A stretch of 32,626 bases of DNA, from the NCBI GenBank assembly GCA_018970765.1, contig JAGWVT010000027.1, forward strand, positions 1 through 32,626, read 5' to 3'. This DNA comes from Actinomycetales bacterium (GTDB lineage: Bacteria > Actinomycetota > Actinomycetes > S36-B12). The translations under genes were made by a program, and so were the position numbers. Under the pieces are notes generated by a model, which saw only the letters and a program-made list of their open reading frames with translations, did not search any database and had not been told where the DNA came from. Below are positions 7,889-15,744 of this stretch, one piece after another; within the stretch, counting starts at the first letter, position 1, and the number at the start of each line of letters is the position of its first letter.

Positions 7889-9325
7889 GTGCCTATGAGC
7901 CTGGCTGCCGCCGAATCGTCCACTCAGTCGGACTGGCGCGCGGCCTACGACCAGCGGGTCCAGGCCCTCCTTGAGCAGTATCGAGCCATTCCCGCGGGGG
8001 CACCGATCCGTCTAGCTAAGCGCACGTCCAACCTCTTTCGCCCCCGCTCCAAGGTCACCACCCCTGGGCTCGACGTGGCCGCCTTTGATGGGGTGCTCCA
8101 TGTCGACCCGGAATCGCGCACCGCGCAGGTGCTTGGGATGACGACCTACGAGCACCTCGTCGATGCAACGCTGCCCTTCGGCCTGATGCCCATGTGCGTG
8201 CCGCAGTTACGCACCATCACCCTCGGGGGAGCGGTCACTGGCTTAGGCATCGAAAGCGCCAGCTTCCTCTACGGCACCCCGCACGAATCCGTGCTGGAGA
8301 TGGACATTCTCACCGGAGATGGTGACGTCCTCACCGTGACCGGCGCGATGGACGACCCGAACCGCGAACTGTTCTACGGCTTTCCGAATTCTTACGGTTC
8401 GCTGGGTTACGCGCTACGGCTACAGATCGAGCTAGCCCCGGTCAAGCCCTACGTGCACCTGCGCCACCTGCGCTACGACTCCGCAGAGGCGATGGCGGCG
8501 GCTATCTCTACATTTGTCCGAGATCGCATCGTGGACGGCGACCCCATCGACTTCCTCGACGGGACCGTGTTCAGCCCAGACGAGCAGTACCTCACCATTG
8601 GCACGATGGTCGATTCCCTGCCCACAGACCGCACCGCCAGCGATTACACCGGCATGGGTATCTACTATCGATCGATCCAATCCGACGCCCAGCGCCATGA
8701 TGACTATTTGACGATCTACGACTACCTGTGGCGCTGGGACACCGACTGGTTCTGGTGCTCGCGAGCATTCGGTGCCCAGCGGCCACTCATCCGCAAACTG
8801 TGGCCCAAGCGCAAACTGCGCAGCGACGTCTACTGGAAATTGGTGGCCTTTGATCGCCGCACGAACATCAGCGGTCGCCTCGCACGGCTGCGCGGCAAGC
8901 CGCAGCGAGAGCCCGTCGTGCAGGACATCGAAGTACCGGTGAACCGCTTGGCCGAATTCCTGGACTTCTTCCACCGAGATGTACGCATTGAGCCCGTCTG
9001 GGTCTGCCCCTTGCAGCAGCGTGATCCAAACGTGCACTGGCCGCTCTACGAATTTGATCCTGACGTTGTCTACGTCAACGTTGGCTTCTGGTCCACGGTC
9101 CCAGTAGCCGACGGGGTGGACCCCGCCGAGGGTCTGGTCAACCGCCAGATCGAGGAAATGGTCACCGCACTGGAGGGCAGGAAATCCCTCTACTCCACCG
9201 CCTTCTACGATCGCGACACGTTCTGGTCGATCTACGGCGGCAACGCCTACCAGAGCATGAAGGAACGCTACGACCCGGGCGGAAGACTCCTGGGGCTTTA
9301 CGAAAAGGTGGTTGAACGACGATGA
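7889..9325 (+). CDS. tmsA: FAD-binding oxidoreductase, TmsA/BfaA-like (10-methylene fatty acyl reductase)
   Basis: This protein of about 478 residues has an N-terminal PCMH-type FAD domain: LHVDPESRTAQVLGMTTYE, then VPQLRTITLGGAVTGLGIES and an SVLEMDILTGDGDVLTV strand, as in DHCR24/DIMINUTO-like flavoproteins. A long C-terminal region carries conserved aromatic blocks (WVCPLQ, YVNVGFW). In actinobacteria a flavoprotein of this type is encoded beside a cyclopropane-synthase-like methyltransferase. Together they make 10-methyl branched (tuberculostearic-type) fatty acids, this enzyme reducing the 10-methylene intermediate. The next gene, overlapping by ATGA, is that methyltransferase, which is the main basis for the assignment. 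GTG 7889 was chosen because GGCGGGGA ends 7 nt before it. ATG 7895 and ATG 7862 are alternatives, the last being only 6 nt from the divergent start at 7855. Confidence 0.82.
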   Translation: MPMSLAAAESSTQSDWRAAYDQRVQALLEQYRAIPAGAPIRLAKRTSNLFRPRSKVTTPGLDVAAFDGVLHVDPESRTAQVLGMTTYEHLVDATLPFGLMPMCVPQLRTITLGGAVTGLGIESASFLYGTPHESVLEMDILTGDGDVLTVTGAMDDPNRELFYGFPNSYGSLGYALRLQIELAPVKPYVHLRHLRYDSAEAMAAAISTFVRDRIVDGDPIDFLDGTVFSPDEQYLTIGTMVDSLPTDRTASDYTGMGIYYRSIQSDAQRHDDYLTIYDYLWRWDTDWFWCSRAFGAQRPLIRKLWPKRKLRSDVYWKLVAFDRRTNISGRLARLRGKPQREPVVQDIEVPVNRLAEFLDFFHRDVRIEPVWVCPLQQRDPNVHWPLYEFDPDVVYVNVGFWSTVPVADGVDPAEGLVNRQIEEMVTALEGRKSLYSTAFYDRDTFWSIYGGNAYQSMKERYDPGGRLLGLYEKVVERR

Positions 9326-10575
9326 AACTCGCTGACGCGTTCACGATGGTCATCACCCCAGACCGCGAGGTGGGATTTCGTGCATACGACGGCTCGTCTG
9401 CCGGTCCGCAGGACGGCCCTGTTCTGCTGGATGTTCGCAACCCACGCGCGGTGCACTACCTGGCAGCGAACCCCAACCAACTTGGTTTGGCGCGGGCCTA
9501 TGTGTCCGGTGATCTGGAGATCGTCGGTGATGCTTACCAGGCCTTGAGCCGGCTTTACCCGTTGGACCTCACGCATCTCACTGCCAGTGACAAGGCCAAG
9601 TTGGCACGCATGTTCCTGCCCTACGCGCTCAAACGCCCGGCTCCGCCCCCGCAGGAGCGCGTGCTTCGCGGCGGCCGACATTCCAAGCGCCGCGACGCCG
9701 AGGCCATTCACCACCACTACGACGTATCCAATCGGTTCTACCGCTGGGTGCTGGGCCCATCCATGGCGTACACCTGTGCAGTCTTCCCAGATGCTGAAGC
9801 ATCACTGGAGGTCGCGCAGGAGGAAAAATTCGATCTGGTCTGCCGCAAGCTCGGGCTTCGTCCGGGCATGCGCCTGCTCGATGTCGGCTGCGGCTGGGGC
9901 GGCATGGTCCTGCACGCGGTGCGCAACTACGGCGTGACCGCCATCGGTGTGACGCTTTCTGAGCAACAGGCCCTGTGGGGCCAGCAGGCCATCGCTGAAG
10001 CCGGCCTGGGCGACCGCGCGCAGATTCGATTCAGTGACTACCGAGATGTCCCCGAGTCAGGGTTCGACGCGGTGTCCTCCATCGGACTCACCGAACACAT
10101 CGGTCGCGCCAACTACCCCTCCTACTTCGGTTTCCTCTACGGCAAGCTCAAGCCAGAGGGTCGCATGCTCAATCACACGATCACTCGTCCAAGTGACGCT
10201 GATCCGACGCACTACCGCACGAGTTTCATTAACCGCTATGTCTTCCCGGACGGTGAACTCTCCGGACCAGGACACATCATGAGCGCGATGAACTCCGCTG
10301 GCTTCGAAATTCGCCACGAGGAGAACCTGCGAGAGCACTACGCCCTGACGTTGAAGCACTGGTGCCAGAACCTTGAGGAGCACTGGGCAGAAGCGGTGGA
10401 CGAAGCCGGGTTGGGCACAGCGCGTGTCTGGCGCCTCTATATGGCTGCATCACGACTTGGCTTCGACCTCAACACCATTGAGTTGCACCAGACTCTCGGG
10501 GTCAAACTCGGGGCTGGCGGAGCCAGCGGCTTCCCACTACGACCCAACTTCGACCGCCAGCCCGCATTCGTCTGA
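9322..10575 (+). CDS. tmsB: Cyclopropane-fatty-acid-synthase-like SAM methyltransferase, TmsB/BfaB-like
   Basis: This 417-residue protein belongs to the CFAS/mycolic acid methyltransferase family, which modifies the double bond of phospholipid-bound acyl chains using S-adenosylmethionine. The family pattern is clear: HHYDVSNRFYRWVLG at 131-145, MAYTCAVF at 148-155, SAM motif I LLDVGCGWGG at 185-194, GVTLSEQQ just after, a GLTEHIG block in the expected active-site position, and HYALTLKHWCQNLE near the C-terminus. Length and the extra N-terminal domain of about 120 residues suit the CFAS group. It starts 4 nt inside the flavoprotein gene (ATGA), implying tight coupling. The pair best fits 10-methyl fatty acid synthesis. 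A plain cyclopropane synthase is the alternative. Confidence 0.87.
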   Translation: MKLADAFTMVITPDREVGFRAYDGSSAGPQDGPVLLDVRNPRAVHYLAANPNQLGLARAYVSGDLEIVGDAYQALSRLYPLDLTHLTASDKAKLARMFLPYALKRPAPPPQERVLRGGRHSKRRDAEAIHHHYDVSNRFYRWVLGPSMAYTCAVFPDAEASLEVAQEEKFDLVCRKLGLRPGMRLLDVGCGWGGMVLHAVRNYGVTAIGVTLSEQQALWGQQAIAEAGLGDRAQIRFSDYRDVPESGFDAVSSIGLTEHIGRANYPSYFGFLYGKLKPEGRMLNHTITRPSDADPTHYRTSFINRYVFPDGELSGPGHIMSAMNSAGFEIRHEENLREHYALTLKHWCQNLEEHWAEAVDEAGLGTARVWRLYMAASRLGFDLNTIELHQTLGVKLGAGGASGFPLRPNFDRQPAFV

Positions 10576-10587
10576 CGTTCAAGCCTG

Positions 10588-10616
10588 TCGCAGCCGTCTC
10601 ACAGCGCACTCACAGG
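10588..10616 (+). promoter_or_regulatory. Three TCRCAGS direct repeats at 11-bp spacing (PhoP/OmpR-type box)
   Basis: TCGCAGC at 10588, TCACAGC at 10599 and TCACAGG at 10610 are spaced exactly 11 bp apart. The TCACAGC repeat with 4-bp gaps is the known binding pattern of Mycobacterium tuberculosis PhoP, and other OmpR-family response regulators bind similar direct repeats. A possible -10 (TAGGCA, 10644-10649) lies downstream, which would put the box over the -35 region, as for an activator. The gene served is the His/Gly-rich membrane protein at 10669. The identity of the regulator is inferred only. Confidence 0.6.
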
Positions 10617-10668
10617 AACCTGCAGGAGGGTTGAGCCGTTCCGTAGGCAATCCAGTCATGGAGGCAAG

Positions 10669-11031
10669 ATGAGTGAGACGAGTTCAAGCCCTGACCCCAG
10701 TCAACCGGCGAATGGTGTTGAAACCAAGGGTGGCAACCCCTGGCGCACCGCGACGATCGTCGTTGCAGTTGTTGGTGCTGGACTTACCGCAATCACCGGG
10801 CTCGCCGGTTTTGGTATCGGCCTTGGCGTGGGCAAGGCCTTCGACGGTGATGGCGGCCATCACGCGGTCATGGCCAGCTTCGACGGACCGGGGCGCCACG
10901 ATGGTGATCGTCGCGGTGGACGAGATCGACACAGTGGACGTGACGGACGAGGTGCGCATGGCGGTCCAGGCGGACCCGACAACATGATGGGCGAGATGCC
11001 GGAAATTCCTATGCCGTCGCAGCAGCCTTAA
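10669..11031 (+). CDS. Small single-TM protein with His/Gly/Asp/Arg-rich tail, unknown function
   Basis: This 120-residue protein has a polar N-terminus (about 22 residues), one membrane segment (about 28-53, TATIVVAVVGAGLTAITGLA and on) and a low-complexity tail rich in His, Gly, Asp and Arg (for example GGHH, GRHDGDRRGGRDRH) ending with a Met-rich stretch (NMMGEMPEIPMP). With no signal cleavage site it should stay anchored, but topology is unclear. The tail could bind metal ions or nucleic acid or lipid head groups. This is inference. A GGAGG at 10660-10664 supports the ATG at 10669. A triple TCACAGC-like repeat lies upstream, so it is probably induced by an OmpR-family regulator. It sits 93 nt after tmsB and is probably a separate unit. 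Confidence 0.75.
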   Translation: MSETSSSPDPSQPANGVETKGGNPWRTATIVVAVVGAGLTAITGLAGFGIGLGVGKAFDGDGGHHAVMASFDGPGRHDGDRRGGRDRHSGRDGRGAHGGPGGPDNMMGEMPEIPMPSQQP

Positions 11032-11046
11032 GCAGTTGACCGCTAA

Positions 11047-12420
11047 CTACGTCGACTTCAGCGCGCTGACCACCTTGGTCAACGAATCCTTGGCGTCACC
11101 GAAGAGCAATGTGGTCTTCGGGTCGTAGAGGATCTCGTTCTCGATGCCGGCGAAGCCTGGCCGCATAGATCGTTTCAGAAAGACGATCTGCTGGGCTTCG
11201 TCGACATCGAGGATCGGCATGCCGTAGATCGGTGCCGACTTGTCACTGCGAGCAGCCGGATTCACCACGTCATTTGCACCGACCACGAGCACAACGTCAG
11301 TAGATGCAAACTCCGGATTGATCTCGTCCATCTCTTTGAGTTGCTCATAGGGCACATTGGCTTCCGCGAGCAGCACGTTCATATGCCCGGGCATGCGTCC
11401 GGCAACTGGGTGGATGGCGTAGTCCACCTCGATACCCCGTTCGGTGAGCAGATCCGCCAATTCGCGCAGTGTGCTCTGGGCTTGTGCTACCGCCAAGCCG
11501 TAACCAGGAACCAGGATCACCTTGTTGGCGAAGCCGAGCATGATGGCCACGTCATTCGGCTGAGCGGAGCGCACTGGCCGATCCGAGCCAGATCCCCCGC
11601 CACCCGCAGTAGTGCCCGAAAATGCGCCAAACAGCGTCGAGGTCAGCGGCCGACCCATGGCCTTGGCCATCTCCCGAGTAAGGAGCGTTCCCGAGGCACC
11701 CACCAGCGTGCCAGCGATGATCAGCAGGACGTTGTCCAGCACGTAGCCGGATGCGGCCACCGAAAGGCCAGTGAAGGCGTTCAGCAGGGAGATGACGATC
11801 GGCACATCCGCGCCACCCACCGGCAACACGAAGAGCACGCCGAAGATCAGTGCGAGGACGAGCAGCACTACCAGCAACCACACCTGCGGACTGATGACCA
11901 ACCAGACCGCACCGACCACGGTACTGGCGGCCACCAACATGGTTACCCACTTGCCTAGTGGTAGGACGACCGGACGCGAGGTCATCAGTTCCTGCAGTTT
12001 CAGGAACGTCACGATGGATCCACTGAACGACACCGAGCCGATGACGACGGTGAACACCGTCGCTGCGAGAGCGATGCGATCGGCTGCCCCGTATTCCAGA
12101 TACTCCACGACAGAGACGAGTGCGGCCGCGCCACCGCCGACACCGTTGAACAGTGCGACGAGTTGGGGCATCTGCGTCATCTGAACTCGGCGGGCGGATA
12201 CCCAACCGATTACCGAACCGATCAACAGAGCGACCAGGATGAGGATGAGGTTGCCCAACTTGATGCCGCTGAAGAAGAGCACGACGGTGGCGAGCAGCGC
12301 GCCGGCCGCACCCAGCAGGTTGCCGCGACGGGCACTACGCGGTGAGGACAGACCCTTGAGAGCGAGAATGAAAAGTACGGCGGCGATCAGGTTCGCGACC
12401 TGCACCCAGGATTGGTTCAT
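11047..12420 (-). CDS. pntB: Proton-translocating NAD(P) transhydrogenase, beta subunit
   Basis: This 457-residue protein combines about 8-9 membrane helices (domain II) with a C-terminal NADP(H)-binding domain III from about residue 285. Domain III shows VPGYGLAVAQAQ, the HPVAGRMPGHMNVLLAEA block, DVVLVVGANDVVNPAA and the lid-type YGMPILDV, all standard for PntB. The enzyme uses the proton gradient to drive hydride transfer from NADH to NADP+ in the cytoplasmic membrane, supplying NADPH. It starts one base inside the stop of pntA2 (TGATG at 12418-12422), so expression is coupled. It converges with the small membrane protein gene, with 15 nt between the stops. Confidence 0.97.
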   Translation of the reverse strand: MNQSWVQVANLIAAVLFILALKGLSSPRSARRGNLLGAAGALLATVVLFFSGIKLGNLILILVALLIGSVIGWVSARRVQMTQMPQLVALFNGVGGGAAALVSVVEYLEYGAADRIALAATVFTVVIGSVSFSGSIVTFLKLQELMTSRPVVLPLGKWVTMLVAASTVVGAVWLVISPQVWLLVVLLVLALIFGVLFVLPVGGADVPIVISLLNAFTGLSVAASGYVLDNVLLIIAGTLVGASGTLLTREMAKAMGRPLTSTLFGAFSGTTAGGGGSGSDRPVRSAQPNDVAIMLGFANKVILVPGYGLAVAQAQSTLRELADLLTERGIEVDYAIHPVAGRMPGHMNVLLAEANVPYEQLKEMDEINPEFASTDVVLVVGANDVVNPAARSDKSAPIYGMPILDVDEAQQIVFLKRSMRPGFAGIENEILYDPKTTLLFGDAKDSLTKVVSALKST

Positions 12421-12728
12421 CAGGCTGAACCCTCCTTGGTTTCTGCCGTCGCTTTGCGTGGCTTGAACATCTCCAGCATGCGGTCGGTGACGACGAAACC
12501 ACCAACGAGGTTGATCGCACCAAGCAGAATCGCAATCACCGCAAGCGTCAGTTCGACTGGGCCCTCTGCAGAACCTGCAACAGTGATGCCTCCTAGGAGC
12601 ACGATGCCGTGGATGGCATTCGCGCCAGACATCAGCGGGGTATGCAGCACCGTGGAGACCTTCGAGACCACTTCAAAGCCGACAAAGATGCTCAGCACGA
12701 AGATGGTCAGGAGCGCGACGCCATCCAT
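12420..12728 (-). CDS. pntA2: NAD(P) transhydrogenase, alpha subunit part 2 (membrane part)
   Basis: This 102-residue protein has three hydrophobic segments and the conserved GFEVVSKVSTVLHTPLMSGA block typical of the membrane part of the transhydrogenase alpha chain. In this organism alpha is split, as in Rhodospirillum and many actinobacteria, giving a three-gene operon. ATG 12728 is preferred to an upstream ATG at 12806 because AAAGGAG lies about 8 nt before it and the protein then begins directly with a membrane helix. The longer frame would run deep into pntA1. The gap to the pntA1 stop is 1 nt, and the TGA overlaps the pntB start. Confidence 0.95.
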   Translation of the reverse strand: MDGVALLTIFVLSIFVGFEVVSKVSTVLHTPLMSGANAIHGIVLLGGITVAGSAEGPVELTLAVIAILLGAINLVGGFVVTDRMLEMFKPRKATAETKEGSA

Positions 12729-12729
12729 C

Positions 12730-13896
12730 TCAGGACTCCTTTCCAGGTGCCTGGCTTCCAGACGCCAAACCAACCGCGGCACGTGCCGCTTCGTTGCGAA
12801 CTTCACCGTTGAGCACTACGGCACAGCCGTCCAGCACTTCGTCATCCATATCTACGACCACCGCACCATCGCGCACGGTTAGTCCCAGCAGGGCTTGCAC
12901 ATTCATTGCATATAACTGAGAAGCGTGCACGGGCATCTGGCTGGCCACATCCTTGCCGCCCCAGATCAGCACTTCGCCCACCCTGATTTCCTCACCCGCA
13001 CGCGAACCTTCGACGTTGCCGCCGGTCTCACTGGCAAGGTCGACTACGACTGAGCCGGGGTGCATCCCTTCGACCATCGATGTGGTGACCAGCAGGGGTG
13101 CGCGTCGCCCTGGAACCGCCGCGGTGGTGATGAGCACATCGCTGGCGGCGATATGGGGTGCGAGCAGTTCGCGTTGACGGGCGGCGCGATCCTCGGTCAT
13201 TTCGCGGGCGTAGCCACCGCTGCCCTCGAGAGCTTCCAACTCCAGCGTGATGAACGTCGCCCCCATGGAACGCACCTCATCAGCGCTCGCAGGGCGTACG
13301 TCGTAGGCGGCCACCTTCGCACCAAGGCGCTTAGCCGTTGCGATGGCCTGCAGTCCGGCGACACCGGCACCGAGCACCAGAACTTTCGCTGGCTGAATCG
13401 TGCCTGCCGCCGTCATGAAGAGCGGGAAGAACGTCGGTAGCCGGTCTGCTGCCACCAGCGCTGCGCGGTAGCCGGTGACCAGGGCTTGCGACGTCAGGGC
13501 GTCCATAGATTGTGCACGCGAGATACGCGGCAGCAGATCGAACGACAGTGCCGTTGCACCCGCCTTGGCGACAGCCGCGATGGTGTCGGCGTCTGTGGCC
13601 GGTGAAAGGAAGGACACGGCAACGGTGCCCTTGCCCAGTTTGGCCGCCATGTCTGCCTGCAGCGGACGCACGCTGGCAACGACCGAGGCCTCGCCGAGCG
13701 CTGCCAAAAGTTCGCCGGTGGCGATGACCTGGGCACCAGCGCTGCGGTAGGCGTCATCGTCAGCGAAGGCATGCCGCCCAGCACCGGACTCCACCACAAC
13801 TTCGAAACCCAACTGAGTGAACTTGCCGAGCACCTGGGGCACAACCGCGACCCGACGCTCTCCTTCGGCCCGCTCCGCAGGAACGACGATTCTCAC
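12730..13896 (-). CDS. pntA1: NAD(P) transhydrogenase, alpha subunit part 1 (NAD-binding)
   Basis: This 388-residue soluble subunit (domain I) has the AlaDH/PNT architecture: an N-terminal half with EGERRVAVVP at 11-20, the signature PRISRAQSMDALTSQA at 123-138, and a Rossmann fold with GAGVAG at 176-181 followed by YDVRPAS. It binds NAD(H) and docks on the membrane subunits encoded just downstream. The start is GTG 13896, with no obvious ribosome site. A TAGGCT sequence about 12 nt upstream could be a -10 box, so a leaderless message is possible. The 67-nt gap to the preceding ParA gene probably holds the operon promoter. Confidence 0.96.
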   Translation of the reverse strand: MRIVVPAERAEGERRVAVVPQVLGKFTQLGFEVVVESGAGRHAFADDDAYRSAGAQVIATGELLAALGEASVVASVRPLQADMAAKLGKGTVAVSFLSPATDADTIAAVAKAGATALSFDLLPRISRAQSMDALTSQALVTGYRAALVAADRLPTFFPLFMTAAGTIQPAKVLVLGAGVAGLQAIATAKRLGAKVAAYDVRPASADEVRSMGATFITLELEALEGSGGYAREMTEDRAARQRELLAPHIAASDVLITTAAVPGRRAPLLVTTSMVEGMHPGSVVVDLASETGGNVEGSRAGEEIRVGEVLIWGGKDVASQMPVHASQLYAMNVQALLGLTVRDGAVVVDMDDEVLDGCAVVLNGEVRNEAARAAVGLASGSQAPGKES

Positions 13897-13963
13897 CCGC
13901 CGGAGCCTAGGGCCAGACGGCCTTACCCGCTGAGCGGCCCGCAGCCCTCAGGCCTCGTCAGCG

Positions 13964-14740
13964 TTAGGCCTCGCCCGCCAGGAGTCGGTCCAGGTAGATG
14001 TCATAGACCGCAGCTACCTCGCGGCCCCCCTCGCTCTTAATGAGCTGGATCGGTTGCCCGGTGCCCTCAGCCTGCTGCACCGCGATTCGCTCCGGGATGA
14101 GTGGAGTCAGAATTGAAACGCGCCCGTAGATGTCGGCGAGTTCGTGGGTGCGGTAGGCGTGCTCCTCGGCCACCGATCGCACCCGGTTAATGACGATTCC
14201 AGCCAGCCGCAGCCCACGGTTGACGGTCTTGCGAATCTCGTCGATCTCGGCCACCGCTCGCTCCACCCCCTGCGCACCGAAGAACGATGGCGTGGTGACC
14301 ACCAGAGCGAGGTCCGAGGCGGCAAGCGCCTCGCGGGCCAGGGCCCCCAACGAGGGTGGGCAGTCGATGAGAACCAGGTCGTAGCCGGCGAAGAATTGGC
14401 GCGCACGGGCCAATTTGGGTTGCAGCACGGTTCGGCCGGTCCATGCGTCGAAACGGATCAGGTTCGGGTGACTGGGGAGCACGTCCACTTCACCGGGCGC
14501 GACCTCCCAGTCACACGGGGTGAGTGCTGCCTCAACGGTCGTCCGGGTTGGATTGGCCAGCACCTCGGCCGCCCCCGCCTTACCCGGCTGGGCGGCCAGC
14601 AGTGAGGTGGCATTGCCCTGCGGGTCCAGGTCAATGACCAGCGTTGCTAGGCCACGGACGGTGGCCGCACCGGCAAGCCCCAGCACCACTGAGGTTTTAC
14701 CAACACCCCCCTTGAGGCTGAGGACGCTGACAACGAGCAC
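13964..14740 (-). CDS. ParA-family ATPase (orphan)
   Basis: This 258-residue P-loop ATPase shows the deviant Walker A KGGVGKT at 10-16, LVIDLDPQGNATSLL in the A' position, LVLIDCPPSLG as Walker B, and the ParA-type block VINRVRSVAEEH. Such proteins position chromosomes, plasmids or protein complexes by ATP-dependent dimerisation on DNA. No parB or minE-like partner is nearby, so the cargo is unknown. It is divergent from a septum-formation family gene, which hints at a cell-division link (inference). GTG 14740 was chosen because GGGAGG lies 8 nt before it and the length then matches the family. The open frame runs on to 15019 but would overlap the divergent gene. Confidence 0.88.
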   Translation of the reverse strand: MLVVSVLSLKGGVGKTSVVLGLAGAATVRGLATLVIDLDPQGNATSLLAAQPGKAGAAEVLANPTRTTVEAALTPCDWEVAPGEVDVLPSHPNLIRFDAWTGRTVLQPKLARARQFFAGYDLVLIDCPPSLGALAREALAASDLALVVTTPSFFGAQGVERAVAEIDEIRKTVNRGLRLAGIVINRVRSVAEEHAYRTHELADIYGRVSILTPLIPERIAVQQAEGTGQPIQLIKSEGGREVAAVYDIYLDRLLAGEA

Positions 14741-14854
14741 CCGGCCATCCTCCCGCGGAGCACCCGGCGCAGACAACCGGGCCCACACAGGCTTTCCACG
14801 GGTTCGCCCGGGCGGATCGGTTCGCGCCCCGACGGGTTCGGGCCTTTGGCCCCT

Positions 14855-14870
14855 TAGAGTGGTGAACATG
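14855..14870 (+). promoter_or_regulatory. Possible -10 box and leaderless start of the septum-formation gene
   Basis: TAGAGT at 14855-14860 fits the actinobacterial -10 pattern TAnnnT and ends 7 nt before ATG 14868, the spacing expected for a leaderless transcript. No clear -35 is visible, and no ribosome site is present between the box and the ATG. Confidence 0.35.
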
Positions 14871-15725
14871 CGCTTGCTGTCCCCTGGAATCGGCTCAGGC
14901 TCTGTGCGGGCCATGGCCGCTGGAACGTCGCTACTGATCTCGGTCACCCTCGTGGGGGGTCTCCTCCTCGCGCCGCCGGCAAGTGCCAATGACGCCCCCG
15001 CTGTTGGCACCTGCTTCAACTACTCGGCCAAAGAGGCCAAGGAGTTCAGCACGACCTCCGGCCCGGTGGACTGCGCTGGCCCGCACACCGCTGAGGTGTT
15101 CGCCGTGGGTACCGCACCGGCGTCCATGCCTGACCCGCGCTCAGCCAAGCCCGCCCAGATCATCGCCGCCACGAAGTCCTCCTGCACCGAAGCTGGACTC
15201 AAGGCGTATCTGGGGCTCGCCGACGACTTTCCAACCCGTTTTCAATTCAAGGCGCACTTCCCCAGCGCCGAGCAGTGGGCCGCCGGCCAGCGCTGGGTGC
15301 GCTGCGACGTTGTGTTGCGTGACCAACTGGCCTTGGGCACCTGGGCCGGCACTGCCGCCGCGGCCGTCCAAGCCCAGGGTGCGACGGCATTTCGCTTCTG
15401 CACGCCAAGCGTCGGCATGCTCGAGGCGCCGGATGCCACCAAGACACGTGCCCAGAACTGCACCGACCCCAAGAAGCAGTGGATCCTGGTGGCAACACAG
15501 TCGCTCGGCCTATCCGGGGCAAAGTTCCCCGGCCTGACTCGTATGCAGAAGAAGGCCACCGCCATCTGCAAGAAGTACCGCAACGTCTACCACGGTGGAT
15601 TGAAAGACGATTTCACGCGCGGTTGGTACTACTTCATTCCGACGTCGGTGGGTTGGAATGCCGGGGATCGCGAAGTGAAGTGCTGGGTGCCGCTAGTTCA
15701 GTTCCAGAACACTCCGACCGGCTAG
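14868..15725 (+). CDS. Secreted septum-formation family protein
   Basis: This 285-residue protein begins with a signal peptide (hydrophobic core about residues 15-38, cleavage likely after PASA at about 41). The mature part matches the Septum_form domain pattern, with GTCFN and, about 20 residues on, PVDCAGPHTAEVFAVG. A second related copy seems to follow with WVRCDVVL, FRFCTP, AQNCTD and VKCWVPL, giving many cysteines likely paired outside the cell. Family members are exported actinobacterial proteins linked by name to septation, but their biochemical role is poorly defined. ATG 14868 is chosen over the upstream in-frame start at 14520 because the signal peptide starts there and the longer frame would lie antisense to ParA. 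Confidence 0.82.
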   Translation: MRLLSPGIGSGSVRAMAAGTSLLISVTLVGGLLLAPPASANDAPAVGTCFNYSAKEAKEFSTTSGPVDCAGPHTAEVFAVGTAPASMPDPRSAKPAQIIAATKSSCTEAGLKAYLGLADDFPTRFQFKAHFPSAEQWAAGQRWVRCDVVLRDQLALGTWAGTAAAAVQAQGATAFRFCTPSVGMLEAPDATKTRAQNCTDPKKQWILVATQSLGLSGAKFPGLTRMQKKATAICKKYRNVYHGGLKDDFTRGWYYFIPTSVGWNAGDREVKCWVPLVQFQNTPTG

Positions 15726-15744
15726 CGCCGGGTAGGGTGCCGCG

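Noticed and set aside
11341-11958. 205-codon plus-strand frame antisense to pntB
   Set aside because: The opposite strand encodes a certain PntB. The antisense product is Gln/His/Asp-rich low complexity, typical of shadow frames.
13950-13971. Two AGGCCT palindromes 16 bp apart between the ParA end and the pnt operon
   Set aside because: Short 6-bp palindromes in GC-rich DNA are expected by chance, and one lies at the ParA stop. No convincing stem-loop or T-run was found.
14741-15019. Longer N-terminus for the ParA protein
   Set aside because: It would antisense the signal peptide of the divergent gene. GTG 14740 has a good GGGAGG and gives the family length.
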